This document shows positions 28,514 through 37,364 of a stretch of 37,769 bases of DNA, one piece after another. The number at the start of each line of letters is the position of its first letter. Positions within the stretch are counted from its first letter, which is position 1. A model generated the notes under the pieces. It saw nothing but the letters and a program-made list of their open reading frames with translations, was not told the DNA's origin and made no database searches. The DNA is taken from the IMG/VR virus record IMGVR_UViG_3300047440_000409, positions 1-37,769 of that record; one strand, given 5' to 3'. The stretch comes from a virus. Position numbers and translations under genes: made by a program.

Positions 28514-29952
28514 TGCGCGTCGCCCAGCATCGCTTCCAACGGTCGGGCAACCTCGCGCTCGACCCCTCGGCATTCTTCTTTCTGTTCGCCGAGCGAGAGG
28601 AGCTCGAAAACGAGCGCGTTGGCGACGTCGAGATCATCACTGTCTGTGGTCCACTCACGCACCACGGCGAGGGCTGGTTTGATAGCTACGACGAGATTCT
28701 AGGCCGCGTCGACGTCGCTTGCGCCGGCACGGCGGCAACGATCTGCCTCAAGCTCGACAGCCCCGGCGGCGATCTCTCGGGCTGCTTTGAAGCGTCGCGC
28801 GCGGTCCGCGCGCGGTGCAAGACTGCTGGCAAGCGGCTCGTCTCCTACGTGGAGGGCAATGCGTGCTCGGGCGGGTACGCGCTGGCGTGCGCGGCGGAGA
28901 CCATCTACGTGGCGCCGACTGCAATCGTGGGCTCGATTGGCGTGCTCAACACGCGCGTCGACGCGACCGCGAACGACGCAGCCTACGGCATCCGCTTCTC
29001 GCTCGTTGGCTCCGGCAAGTACAAGGCCGACGGCCACCCGCATCAGCGGCTTTCAGACAGCGAGGTCGAGCGGACGCAGGCCGTGATCAACTCGCTGGCC
29101 GCAGTCTTCTTCGAACTCGTCGCCGAGCAGCGCGGCATGGACGCCGACGCCGTGGGCGCGCTCGAGGCGGGGATCTTTCATGGTGAGTCGGCGGTGGGCG
29201 CCGGCCTTGTCGACCAAGTCATGTCGTTTGACGCAATGCTCGCGACGCTCGCGGGGGATGGAGAGACACCGATGCCGGGAGTCAACAAGGTAGAGGCCAC
29301 CGAGGAAGAGGAGACGCCGCAAGCCGGGAAGGATCTCGACGACGCGCGCGCTGCCCTTCAAAAGGCAGCCGAGGGCGAGGGCGACGACGCAGAGCGCGCA
29401 CGCCGTGCGCTGGCTGCGCTCGACGGCAAGTCGGACGACGACGAGGAAGAGGAAGAGCGCGGGGAAGACGCGGCCGCCTCCACCGCGGTTTCGAGCCAGA
29501 CCGCGGGCGAGATGGGAACGACCATCACCACGCTGTCGACGCGCCTGGCGAAGCTCGAGAGTCAGAACGAGGCGCTGTCCCGCCGTGAGTTTCTCGCGTC
29601 GCGACCAGACCTCGCGCCGACTCTCGTCAAGGTCCTCGAGACCAAGCCGCTGACCGAAGTGCGGGCGATCGTGAACGCGATGCCCAAGCCCAAGGCGCCT
29701 GATCTCGCCGCCACGGCAACGGTACCCGTGACGCGCGGCGCAGGGCAGACCAGTCCCGCGATCTCGGCCAGCGGCGGGACGCCCACCGCGGACTCGCGCG
29801 ACTCGTCGTGGCTCGACAAGCAGATGGGTCTGTCGGTCGAGCAGAGCGGCGTCAAGCGTGACGAGCATGTGTTGCGGTTCAACCTGGCTGGCCTTGCGCC
29901 GGCCACGAACAAGCCGGCCACTGCGCCGGCTGAGGGGAGCGCATCGAAATGA
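28513..29952 (+). CDS. Head maturation protease (S49) fused to scaffold
   Basis: This 479-residue protein has an N-terminal S49 (SppA-like) peptidase domain. The likely nucleophile is Ser119 in EGNACSGGYALAC and the likely base Lys171 in GSGKYKADGHPH. The LDSPGGDLSG motif is also present. Residues about 255-480 are acidic and helical (EEEETPQ, DDDEEEEERGED, SQNEAL), as in scaffolding proteins made with the protease in lambda-like and related phages. It cleaves the prohead proteins after assembly. The ATG overlaps the portal stop. Confidence 0.85.
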   Translation: MRVAQHRFQRSGNLALDPSAFFFLFAEREELENERVGDVEIITVCGPLTHHGEGWFDSYDEILGRVDVACAGTAATICLKLDSPGGDLSGCFEASRAVRARCKTAGKRLVSYVEGNACSGGYALACAAETIYVAPTAIVGSIGVLNTRVDATANDAAYGIRFSLVGSGKYKADGHPHQRLSDSEVERTQAVINSLAAVFFELVAEQRGMDADAVGALEAGIFHGESAVGAGLVDQVMSFDAMLATLAGDGETPMPGVNKVEATEEEETPQAGKDLDDARAALQKAAEGEGDDAERARRALAALDGKSDDDEEEEERGEDAAASTAVSSQTAGEMGTTITTLSTRLAKLESQNEALSRREFLASRPDLAPTLVKVLETKPLTEVRAIVNAMPKPKAPDLAATATVPVTRGAGQTSPAISASGGTPTADSRDSSWLDKQMGLSVEQSGVKRDEHVLRFNLAGLAPATNKPATAPAEGSASK

Positions 29953-30362
29953 CTGCACTGGCAAAAGCTCGCGCGAAGTCGTTCGAGCGATGGACACACC
30001 ACCTCTTCCCTCTCGCCGTCGGCAACAAGGCATTCGCCGGGGGAATCGCCGGGGTCGATCTTTCGACAGGCAAGGTCGAACCAGGCCACGTCGAAAATGA
30101 CCTGTTCATTTTCGGCACGTTCGACGAGGACGTCGACGCAACGACCGTAGAGAAGCCGGTCAACGTCGACTTTGGCATGGAGATCCAGGTCGAGCTGCTC
30201 GCGAACGACGGCACGATTACGGCCCTCATGCTCGGACAGCTTGCGTACGCCGTCGACGATCAGACGGTCGGAGCCAGCGGCACCGGCACCTCGGTCGTGG
30301 GCCGGATCTGGGAAGTGAAGACCAATGGCCTAGTCGCTGTGCAGCTCTTGCTGTCGCGCTAA
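29949..30362 (+). CDS. Head decoration / capsid cement-like protein
   Basis: This 137-residue protein has a beta-rich pattern with many short strands (IAGVDLSTGKVEPGH, FIFGTFDEDVDATTVEKPVN and VGRIWEVKTNGLVAVQLL). It lies between protease and major capsid protein, the standard place of head decoration proteins that bind the expanded capsid surface. GAGGGGAG lies upstream of the ATG, which overlaps the previous stop. Family match is by context and pattern, not by a definite motif. Confidence 0.6.
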   Translation: MTALAKARAKSFERWTHHLFPLAVGNKAFAGGIAGVDLSTGKVEPGHVENDLFIFGTFDEDVDATTVEKPVNVDFGMEIQVELLANDGTITALMLGQLAYAVDDQTVGASGTGTSVVGRIWEVKTNGLVAVQLLLSR

Positions 30363-30383
30363 CGGCAGAGAGGACAGTAAGAC

Positions 30384-31430
30384 ATGCCAGCCATCACTCC
30401 TAGTTTCATGATGGACCTGCAATCGCGGATGACCATCATCAGCGAAAACGAGTACGCGAGACTGACCGCGGCCAAGCACCAGTGGTGGCGCCGGGTCGTG
30501 CGCACGCGTACCACCGACGCAGCCAAGGACATCCTGCTGTGGCTGCTTTCCACGGCGCAGATTCACGACGAGGGCAAGGGCGGCAACATCCGCTTTGACT
30601 CTATCGTGTCGGCGTACACCACGATCGAGCACAAGTTCGCCGGCGCTGGTCTCAAGCTGTCGCGTGCCCAGCTCACGGACACCGACGGCCAGGGCGTCAA
30701 CCTCGCCGCCGCCTGGTCGCGCGACATCTCGGCGCAGATGATCTACTACCCGCAGAAGCTCGCCGCGCACTTCCTCAAGAACGCGGACGTCGCCGGCGTG
30801 TACACGGCGTACGACGAAAAGCCCTTCTTTGCGACCGACCACCCGATCAACGTGTACAACCCGGCGGTCGGAACATTCGCGAACCTGTTCACCGGCACGG
30901 CGAGCGGCGGCTACCCCGGCAAGCTTCCGATCGACGACACCGTCCCGCTCGACACGGCGATCCAGAACTTGCAGAAGGCGCTGTCTTACATCGCCTCGAT
31001 CAAGATGCCCAACGGGGACGATCCCCGGTACCTGGACGGTGTCTCGCTGATCGTTCCGCCGCGCATGGCCTTCCGTGCCGCGCAGATCACCGGCGCGAAG
31101 TACATGGCGCAGACCACCTCGGCCGGCGGCGCCGCAACCGCTGATGTGGAGGCAGCGATCCGCAACATGGGGATGAGCGAGCCCGTCGTCGCGCGCGAGC
31201 TCGCCGGGTTCGAGAACGACACCACCTACTTCATCGCGTCCGACCAGCTCGATGCGACCGAGCTTGGCGCCGCGATCTTTACCGAGCGCGAGGCGTTCCA
31301 GGTGAACTACTACGGGCCGCAGGACCAGGCGACCTTGAACCGCGCCGACGAGTTCGAGTGGCACTGCAAGGGTCGTAACGGTCTGTCCGCCGGCCACCCG
31401 TACGCCCTGTTCAAGTTCAAGGCGACGTAA
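30384..31430 (+). CDS. Major capsid protein (Mu gpT-like)
   Basis: This 348-residue protein resembles the Mu-like major head subunit gpT family. The N-terminal helix region is MPAITPSFMMDLQSRMTIIS, followed by a segment equivalent to the E-loop and a core with KPFFATDHPINVYNPA, DGVSLIVPPRMAFRAAQI and EFEWHCKGRNGLSAGHP. It forms the icosahedral shell with an HK97 fold. AGAGGA precedes the ATG at a good distance. No start ambiguity. Confidence 0.82.
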   Translation: MPAITPSFMMDLQSRMTIISENEYARLTAAKHQWWRRVVRTRTTDAAKDILLWLLSTAQIHDEGKGGNIRFDSIVSAYTTIEHKFAGAGLKLSRAQLTDTDGQGVNLAAAWSRDISAQMIYYPQKLAAHFLKNADVAGVYTAYDEKPFFATDHPINVYNPAVGTFANLFTGTASGGYPGKLPIDDTVPLDTAIQNLQKALSYIASIKMPNGDDPRYLDGVSLIVPPRMAFRAAQITGAKYMAQTTSAGGAATADVEAAIRNMGMSEPVVARELAGFENDTTYFIASDQLDATELGAAIFTEREAFQVNYYGPQDQATLNRADEFEWHCKGRNGLSAGHPYALFKFKAT

Positions 31431-31434
31431 GCCC

Positions 31435-31908
31435 ATGAGCCAGTACGTCACGGTCCCGGAGTTTCGGACGCGCTCGGTGATTCCGGGCGCGTATGTCGAC
31501 GAGCTCGAGATCGGCGCGCCTGGCTTTCTGCAGTCACGTCTGGTCGCCCGCTCCTCGTTCACGGACAGGTACCTTGGCAGGCGCTTCCCCGTGCCGTTCG
31601 ATGCGCCCTACCCGGAGGCGGTGCTTGACTGGGTGGTCCGGCTTGTGACGCCGGAGGCGTATCTACGTCGCGGCGTCGACCCGTCCGACCTGAGCATGCA
31701 GAGCGCGATCGATTCAGCGGCCCGCGCCGAGGAAGAGATCCGGCAGGCCGCCAACGGCGAGATGCTGATCGACTTCTACACCGAGGACAAGCGCTCGCGC
31801 ATCACCAAGGGCGCACCGCTCATGTACAGCGAGACCTCGCCGTACGTGGCCGGCGACATCCAACGCTCGACCGGGCGACTCGAGGATCGCCAGCGTAGGG
31901 GCACGTGA
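31435..31908 (+). CDS. Head-tail connector (gp36/DUF1320-like)
   Basis: This 157-residue protein begins YVTVPEFRTRSVIP, the form typical of the DUF1320 gp36-like neck proteins. Helical segments follow (AVLDWVVRLVTPEAYLRRG and AIDSAARAEEEIRQA). It follows the capsid gene, as the neck protein does in Mu-like phages. It likely seals the portal and joins the tail. No strong ribosome site; likely translated by coupling. Confidence 0.68.
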   Translation: MSQYVTVPEFRTRSVIPGAYVDELEIGAPGFLQSRLVARSSFTDRYLGRRFPVPFDAPYPEAVLDWVVRLVTPEAYLRRGVDPSDLSMQSAIDSAARAEEEIRQAANGEMLIDFYTEDKRSRITKGAPLMYSETSPYVAGDIQRSTGRLEDRQRRGT

Positions 31909-32291
31909 TGGACGATCTCGACGCGATGATCGCCAAGATCCGGAGCATCCCGGAGCTCGTCAAGCGCGCCGCGCCCGACGTCGCTGAGGCCGTGCACGAG
32001 TCCATCCTCGAGACGATCCAGGCCGGCACGGACCCGGAGGGCAAGGCGTGGGCGCCGCGCAAGGCGGACGGCGGACGGCCGCTCGCCGGCGCTGCGCACG
32101 CCGTCAAGGCGGCCGCTATCGGCTCGCGCATCCTGGTGCGCGTCGCCGGCCCGGAAGCGCGGCACCACCTCGGCCGAGGTCGCGGCGGCACGGTGCGTGG
32201 GATCATCCCGACGCGCCTCACACCGCAGCTGGCCCAGCGCGTGCGCGATATCCTCGTGGAGCACTTCCGCGAGCTGGTCAAGGAGGGCTGA
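31908..32291 (+). CDS. Tail completion / neck protein
   Basis: This 127-residue basic protein has an N-terminal helix (MIAKIRSIPELVKRAAPDVA), a middle Gly/Pro-rich part with GKAWAPRKADGGRP, and a closing helix, LAQRVRDILVEHFREL. This outline is common among phage virion-morphogenesis and gp10-like proteins at this position. The ATG overlaps the previous stop. Confidence 0.65.
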   Translation: MDDLDAMIAKIRSIPELVKRAAPDVAEAVHESILETIQAGTDPEGKAWAPRKADGGRPLAGAAHAVKAAAIGSRILVRVAGPEARHHLGRGRGGTVRGIIPTRLTPQLAQRVRDILVEHFRELVKEG

Positions 32292-32294
32292 ACC

Positions 32295-32846
32295 GTGGCG
32301 ATCGTCTTCGCACTGCCGCGCCTCTACGAAGCTGTGCTCGCCCGGTTTGCCAACGATGGCCTGGGCGACGTGGCGCAGTCGTTCGGGTGGCTCGCTCCCG
32401 CCGAGCAGATGCGGTCGACCAAGCGCATCGTGTGGACGCCGGGCGACGACGGCGGGAACCTCGGCGCTGTCGCCGCGCCCCGGTACACAGGCGGCAACCC
32501 TCGGCAGCTGGCCACGCTGGTCGAGCTCTTCACGGTCGAGATCTCGTCCTACGACAGCGCCGCGCCGGTCAACGAGCTGGCGCAGTACCAGGGCGCGCGC
32601 GAGCTGTACGACGCCTGGCTGAGCGCCGTCGAGTACGAGGCGCACGGCACCTATCTGATTATCTCGAGCAAGTGGGTGGGCGGCGATCGCGCTCGCCGTG
32701 CCGGCGCGGCCATTCGCGTGGTGCTCTCTGTGCGCGCGCCCATCTACAGCGCGCCGCGTCTGGTCGCTCCCGTCGACACCGGCGTAGCCATCGACGCACA
32801 CGAGCTCGACCTCACCGAGTCTCTCGACGTTTCGTCACCCGCCTAA
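32295..32846 (+). CDS. Tail terminator-like protein
   Basis: This 183-residue protein starts at GTG with AAGGAGG eight bases before. A mixed alpha/beta pattern (VELFTVEISSYDSAAPVNEL, TYLIISSKWVGGD) and its place directly before the sheath gene fit a tail terminator, which caps the tail tube and joins it to the neck. Family recognition is by place and layout. Confidence 0.6.
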   Translation: MAIVFALPRLYEAVLARFANDGLGDVAQSFGWLAPAEQMRSTKRIVWTPGDDGGNLGAVAAPRYTGGNPRQLATLVELFTVEISSYDSAAPVNELAQYQGARELYDAWLSAVEYEAHGTYLIISSKWVGGDRARRAGAAIRVVLSVRAPIYSAPRLVAPVDTGVAIDAHELDLTESLDVSSPA

Positions 32847-32856
32847 AGGAGCCCGC

Positions 32857-34305
32857 ATGTCCCAACCTGCAGTCACTATCACCGAGCTGGACGGCGCGCT
32901 CGGCGTGCTCCCCGCGAGTGCGGGCAAGCTGCTCGCCATCGTCGGGTCCGCTTCGAGCGGCCCCAAGAATCAACCGGCCACCTTTGCGCGCACGAGGGAC
33001 GTGGCCGCCACGTTCGGGAGCGGGCCCCTGGTCGAGGCCGCTTGCCACGCGCTCGAGGTCTACGGTCGACCGGTCGTGATCGTCCGGACCAATGACACCA
33101 CGGCGGGCGCGCCGGGTACGCCTGTCATCACCGGCGTGACCGGGACGAGCATCATCACGGTGACTGGCGTTCCCGACGATGACTACGAGCTCGTGTTCAA
33201 GGTCATCAACGGCGGTACGAAAGGCACGGCTGGCATCACGTTCGTGTACTCGCTCGACGGCGGCCGGACGTGGTCGCCGTTGACGGCGCTCGGCATCGCC
33301 GCGTCGTACCCGATTCCCGGGGCGGGCTCGCTCGCCATCGCGTTCGGCGCCGGGACGCTGGTCGCCGGCGACATCGCGACCAGCCGCACCACGCCGCCGC
33401 AGTGGAACACGTCCGACCTTGGCCTGGCCCTGGACGCGCTCGCGAGCTCGTCTGTCAACTGGGAGCTGGTGGAAATCGTCGGCGCCATCGACGCCACCGC
33501 GTTCGATCTGCTCGAGGTCAAGATCGCGGCACTCCACGCAGCGGGCAAGGAGCGCGCTTGGATCGGCAGCGCGCGCGTCCCGAACGCGGGCGAGTCCGAG
33601 GCCACCTACCGCGCCGCGCTCAACACAATCTTCGACTCGAAAGCTACCTTGCGCGGCCAGCTGTGCGCCGGTGCGTGCAAGCTCATCTCGAGCGTGTCTG
33701 GCCGAAAGTACAGGCGGCCAATCGTGCTGACTGTGGCAGCCGTCGAGGCGTCGCAGAGTGAAGAAGTCAACGCGGCGGACGTCACGCTCGGCGGGCTCAT
33801 CGGCGTGTCGATTCGCGACGTCAACGGCAACCCGGACGAACACGACGAGTCGATCAACCCCGGTCTCGATGATGCGCGCTTCACGGTCCTGCGCACCTGG
33901 GAGGGCGAGTCGGGCGTGTACATCAACCGGCCACGCATCTTCTCGCCGGGCGGCTCGGACTACCAGCTGCTCGCCCATCGGCGCGTCATGAACCTCGGCC
34001 ATGCCGCGCTTCAAAGCTACTTCCGGCGCCGGCTCAATAAGCCCGTCCTGGTGAGTGCCGCGACCGGGTTCATCCTCGAGGAGGAAGCGCTCGAGATCGA
34101 GGCCGGTGCGCGCGAGGCCATGCGCGCGCTGATCATGGCCAAGCCCAAGGCCTCGGCCGTGACGTTCGCGCTGTCGCGGGTCGACAACTTGCTCTCGACC
34201 AAGACGCTCACCGGCGACGCGCGGATCATCCCGCTGGCGTACAACGAGTTTATCAACCTGACTGTCGGGTTTCTCAACCCGGCGCTCCAAGTGCAGGCGG
34301 TCTAA
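32857..34305 (+). CDS. Tail sheath protein (DUF2586-like)
   Basis: This 482-residue protein has the architecture of contractile-tail sheath proteins. The N-terminal strand (VTITELDGALGVLPAS) can swap between subunits. An Ig-like insertion of strands lies at about 85-200, and the C-terminal core has ESGVYINRPRIFSPGGSDYQ and LLAHRRVMNLGHAAL. AAAGGAG lies six bases before the ATG. The sheath contracts to drive the tube through the envelope, so the phage is a myovirus. Confidence 0.85.
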   Translation: MSQPAVTITELDGALGVLPASAGKLLAIVGSASSGPKNQPATFARTRDVAATFGSGPLVEAACHALEVYGRPVVIVRTNDTTAGAPGTPVITGVTGTSIITVTGVPDDDYELVFKVINGGTKGTAGITFVYSLDGGRTWSPLTALGIAASYPIPGAGSLAIAFGAGTLVAGDIATSRTTPPQWNTSDLGLALDALASSSVNWELVEIVGAIDATAFDLLEVKIAALHAAGKERAWIGSARVPNAGESEATYRAALNTIFDSKATLRGQLCAGACKLISSVSGRKYRRPIVLTVAAVEASQSEEVNAADVTLGGLIGVSIRDVNGNPDEHDESINPGLDDARFTVLRTWEGESGVYINRPRIFSPGGSDYQLLAHRRVMNLGHAALQSYFRRRLNKPVLVSAATGFILEEEALEIEAGAREAMRALIMAKPKASAVTFALSRVDNLLSTKTLTGDARIIPLAYNEFINLTVGFLNPALQVQAV

Positions 34306-34308
34306 ACC

Positions 34309-34788
34309 ATGTCCGACCAGATCAGAATCAACGGCAATCTGTTCTCGTGGGGATCGATCATCTGCAAGGTCGACGGCGACCTGTTCAGCGGGTTCAACTC
34401 GATCACCTACGGCGACAAGCGCGAGCGCGTCAAAGGCTACGGCATGGCGCGCCACCACGTCCCGCGTGGGCGCTCGGCCGGCAAGTACACCACGGAAGCC
34501 GGAAAACTCGGCGGCACACTCGACGCCGTGCACGCCTTGCGCGAAAAACTCGCAAGCTTGTCACCCGACAAGATCTCGTACGGAAACGCCGCGTTTCTGA
34601 TCACCGTCCAGTACGTGGAAAGCGACCTGCTGCCGCTGCACATCGATCTGGTGCGGTGCGTGATCGTGGGCGACACGACCTCGCACGAGGAGGGCCCCGA
34701 TCCACTCAAGGGCGAGCTCGAGTTCGATTACTTCTACATCCTGCGCAACGGCTTGACGCTGTTCGACGCAAGTAAGGGCCTGCCATGA
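34309..34788 (+). CDS. Tail tube protein
   Basis: This 159-residue protein follows the sheath gene directly, the universal order of contractile tails. It has the beta-sandwich layout of tube proteins: ITYGDKRERVKGYGMA, then LGGTLDAVHALREKL, and TSHEEGPDPLKGELEFDYFY near the end. It polymerises into the inner tube. The stop overlaps the ATG of the chaperone gene. Confidence 0.78.
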   Translation: MSDQIRINGNLFSWGSIICKVDGDLFSGFNSITYGDKRERVKGYGMARHHVPRGRSAGKYTTEAGKLGGTLDAVHALREKLASLSPDKISYGNAAFLITVQYVESDLLPLHIDLVRCVIVGDTTSHEEGPDPLKGELEFDYFYILRNGLTLFDASKGLP

Positions 34789-35270
34789 GCAACGTACCCA
34801 ACTGGAAAGACAACGTCGCCGTGCTGCCGCCCTCGGAGATCGCACTCAGCGAGCGCCTGCAAAACGCGCGGCTCGAGCGGTCGCGCATTGCCGAGGAGCG
34901 CGACAAGCGCGAAGCGGCGGCGGCGCTGGTCGCGGAGGTCGAGGCCGAGGAGCGCGCGCTCCGGGACGAGCAAGCGATCGAGGGGGCGATTGCCGAGCAT
35001 GGAGAACTCGGCGGCAAGATCAACACCTACCCGACGACGCTCGGCGTGGTGATCCTGAAGAAGCCGAACCACGTCCTGTTCCGGCGCTTTCAAGATCTGG
35101 GCGAGTACAACCACGTGGAGTGCGAAAAGCTCGTGCGCTCGTGCCTCGTCCATCCCGACAAGAGCGAGTTCGACCGCTACATCCAGGAACAGCCCGGCAT
35201 CCTCATCCCGCTGGCCAACGTCGCGTGCGCGCTCGCGGGCGTGAAAGTGGGGGCGGCCGCGGGAAAATAA
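34785..35270 (+). CDS. Tail assembly chaperone, short form (G-like)
   Basis: This 161-residue protein has a charged, helical first half (SERLQNARLERSRIAEERDK, LVAEVEAEERALRDEQ) and a second half with FRRFQDLGEYNHVECEKLVR. It lies between tube and tape measure genes, the place of the paired chaperones that coat the tape measure protein during assembly. Translation ends at TAA 35268-35270, directly after a slippery heptamer. A fraction of ribosomes shift by -1 and make the long form. Confidence 0.78.
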   Translation: MSNVPNWKDNVAVLPPSEIALSERLQNARLERSRIAEERDKREAAAALVAEVEAEERALRDEQAIEGAIAEHGELGGKINTYPTTLGVVILKKPNHVLFRRFQDLGEYNHVECEKLVRSCLVHPDKSEFDRYIQEQPGILIPLANVACALAGVKVGAAAGK

Positions 35271-35455
35271 GCGCGCTGCTGGCGAGCACGCGCGACGATC
35301 TCGGAGTCGCCGCCTCGTGTCTCTTGGCAGCGCTCGGCACGGAGCCGGAGGAAGTCGACGGGTCTTATGTCAGGGCGTACGTGGGCGCCGTGTGGATGGC
35401 CGAGGCGATTCGGGATCTCAGTCTGATACGCAAGGGACTGTCGAGCGGAGGCTAG
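34785..35455 (+). CDS. Tail assembly chaperone, frameshifted long form (GT-like)
   Basis: Ribosomes slipping -1 at GGGAAAA (35261-35267) read Lys then ISALLASTRDD and 51 further residues, giving a 223-residue fusion ending at TAG 35453-35455. The extension (about 62 residues, helical, with GSYVRAYVGAVWMAEAIR) has no start codon of its own between the short-form stop and its end that fits an independent gene, as in lambda G/GT. The long form binds the tape measure and recruits tube subunits in the known family. This entry describes the joined product; the shift occurs at 35267. Confidence 0.78.
35261..35267 (+). promoter_or_regulatory. Programmed -1 ribosomal frameshift site
   Basis: G GGA AAA fits the X XXY YYZ slippery pattern in the chaperone frame and stands immediately before its TAA stop. 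After slipping, the next codons (ATA AGC GCG) open the continuing frame. No obvious strong stem-loop was worked out downstream, although the following bases are GC-rich. Confidence 0.78.
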
Positions 35456-35459
35456 TCAG

Positions 35460-37364
35460 ATGGGCAAGGCGGACGCAGAGGCGACATTCGAGGTCAACCT
35501 CCAGGACGGCACGAGCAAGACGGCCGAAACCGCCGCCGGCGCGCTCAAGAAGCTGCAAGCGTCCATCCAGGCCGACAACGCGGCGCTGCGACAGATGCAA
35601 GCCGCGATGAAGAACCTCCAAGGTGGTAGCTCGGTCAACATCGCCCAGTTCAAGGCGCTCAAGCAGCAGATCGACGCCAAGAAACAGTCCATCGCCGCGG
35701 CGCAGTCCTCGTACATCTCGCTCGGCGGCTCGCTCAACGGCGTCAAGAGCAAGAGCGAAGCCGCCAAGGAGGCCTTCGCCAAGATGCAGAAGGACGCGCA
35801 GGCGTTGCCCGGCCCGGTCGGCGCCATCGCGTCCCAGTTCGCCGCGCTCAAAGGCATGCTCGCCGGGGGCGCCATCGCGCTCGGCGTCGCTGCGATTGCG
35901 CTGGCCGTCGTCGCGCTCACGGCCGCTACGGTCGCCGCCGTGGCAAGTCTGTTCAAGTACGGGCTCGCCCAGGGCAACGCGGCGCGGGCCGAGCTCCTGC
36001 GCCTCGAGGGCCTGACCAAGATGCGTAACTGGTATGGCATTGCGGCAGGCAGCGCGACCGAGATGCAAGGCGCGATCGATCGTGTCAGCGCTTCGAGTGC
36101 GCTCGGTCGTGACAAGGTCGGCCAGTACTCGGAGCAGCTCTACAAGGCGGGGCTACGCGGCGAAAACCTCGCCGTGGCGCTCGAGGCGGCATCCATCAAG
36201 GCCAGCGTGCAGGGCGACGCGGCGGCCAGTGCGTTCGTGGGCTGGGCCGCCGGCGCGAACCTGGCCGGACGGTCGGTCAAGGCGCTTGCGGACGACGTCA
36301 AGGCGCGCCTCGGCGGCATTGCGGCGCGGCAGATGCTCGACCTGGATGTGCAGTCGCAGAAGCTGCACGAGTCCTACGCCGCGCTGTTCACCGGCATCGA
36401 CTTCGAACCCGTACTTGCCGCCCTCAAAGGCATCACGGACCTATTCTCCCAGAGCACGTACAGCGGCAAGGCGCTGAAAACGATCGTGACCGTCATGTTC
36501 AAGCCGATGATCGCGACCGTGGAGTACCTCGGCCCGCTGGTGAAGCGCTTCTTTCAGGGCCTGATCATCGGCGCGCTCCAGCTGAGCATCGTGCTGCTGA
36601 AGGTGCGCAAGTGGTGGCGCGAGGCATTCGGGGACAGCGACGTCCTCAGCAACATGGACAAGCAGAACGCCGCACTCAAGCTCGGCACGATCGCCGTGAA
36701 GCTGATCGGCGCGGCGTTTGTCGTGACTGGGGCGCTTATCGTGGGCGCGCTTGTGGCTGCACTGCCCTTCATTTGGGCGGCTGTCGTGGCCGTGGGAGCG
36801 CTGGCCATCGAGGGACTCATCCTCGCCGCGCCGTTCATCCTCGCCGCCGTCGCGATCGGCGCCGTGATCGCGGCGGGCTACCAGCTTTACCGGCTGTGGA
36901 AGGAGATCGACTGGAAGTCGCTCGGCAGTGCCATCGTCGATGGCATCGTCAACGGCCTCAAGGCGGGCGCGCAGTGGGTTGTGGACGCCGTGACCGACCT
37001 CGGCACGAGCGCCATGAACGCGCTCAAGAGCACGCTGGGCATCTCGTCGCCCTCCAAGGTGTTTGCTAAGCTCGGGCTGAGCCTTCCGCAAGGCGTGACG
37101 GCCGGCGTTCAGGCGGGAACACCAGGTGCGCGCCGTGCCGTGGCCAATATCGTCGACGCACCGAGCATTCCGGCCGTGCCGAGCTCGCCGGCTGGTGCGC
37201 CTGCGCCAAACAGCGCGCAGAAGACGATCACGATCAACGTCGGGGACGTGAACGTCACGGCGCAGGACGGTCAGCAGGCCCAGTCCATCGCCGCCGACAT
37301 CAAGCGCGAGCTCATGCGCGTGCTCGAGGGCGTCGCCATCGAGATCGGAGCGTCGCCAGCATGA
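35460..37364 (+). CDS. Tail tape measure protein
   Basis: This 634-residue protein has an N-terminal helical coiled coil with Ala/Gln/Lys (about 20-115), one hydrophobic stretch at about 135-170 and a second at about 415-475. Near 525 it has the LGISSPSKVFAKLG motif found in many tape measure proteins. The C-terminus is an Ala/Pro linker and a small beta segment (KTITINVGDVNVTA). It sets tail length and is ejected into the host envelope. It is short for a myovirus, so the tail should be short, roughly 95 nm if the common 0.15 nm per residue holds. GGAGG lies 8 bases before the ATG. Confidence 0.88.
   Translation: MGKADAEATFEVNLQDGTSKTAETAAGALKKLQASIQADNAALRQMQAAMKNLQGGSSVNIAQFKALKQQIDAKKQSIAAAQSSYISLGGSLNGVKSKSEAAKEAFAKMQKDAQALPGPVGAIASQFAALKGMLAGGAIALGVAAIALAVVALTAATVAAVASLFKYGLAQGNAARAELLRLEGLTKMRNWYGIAAGSATEMQGAIDRVSASSALGRDKVGQYSEQLYKAGLRGENLAVALEAASIKASVQGDAAASAFVGWAAGANLAGRSVKALADDVKARLGGIAARQMLDLDVQSQKLHESYAALFTGIDFEPVLAALKGITDLFSQSTYSGKALKTIVTVMFKPMIATVEYLGPLVKRFFQGLIIGALQLSIVLLKVRKWWREAFGDSDVLSNMDKQNAALKLGTIAVKLIGAAFVVTGALIVGALVAALPFIWAAVVAVGALAIEGLILAAPFILAAVAIGAVIAAGYQLYRLWKEIDWKSLGSAIVDGIVNGLKAGAQWVVDAVTDLGTSAMNALKSTLGISSPSKVFAKLGLSLPQGVTAGVQAGTPGARRAVANIVDAPSIPAVPSSPAGAPAPNSAQKTITINVGDVNVTAQDGQQAQSIAADIKRELMRVLEGVAIEIGASPA

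Noticed and set aside
32812-34533. Long minus-strand reading frame of 573 codons
   Set aside because: It is antisense to sheath and tube genes, rich in Arg, Asp and His, and reflects the high GC content; the + strand genes have clear family features.
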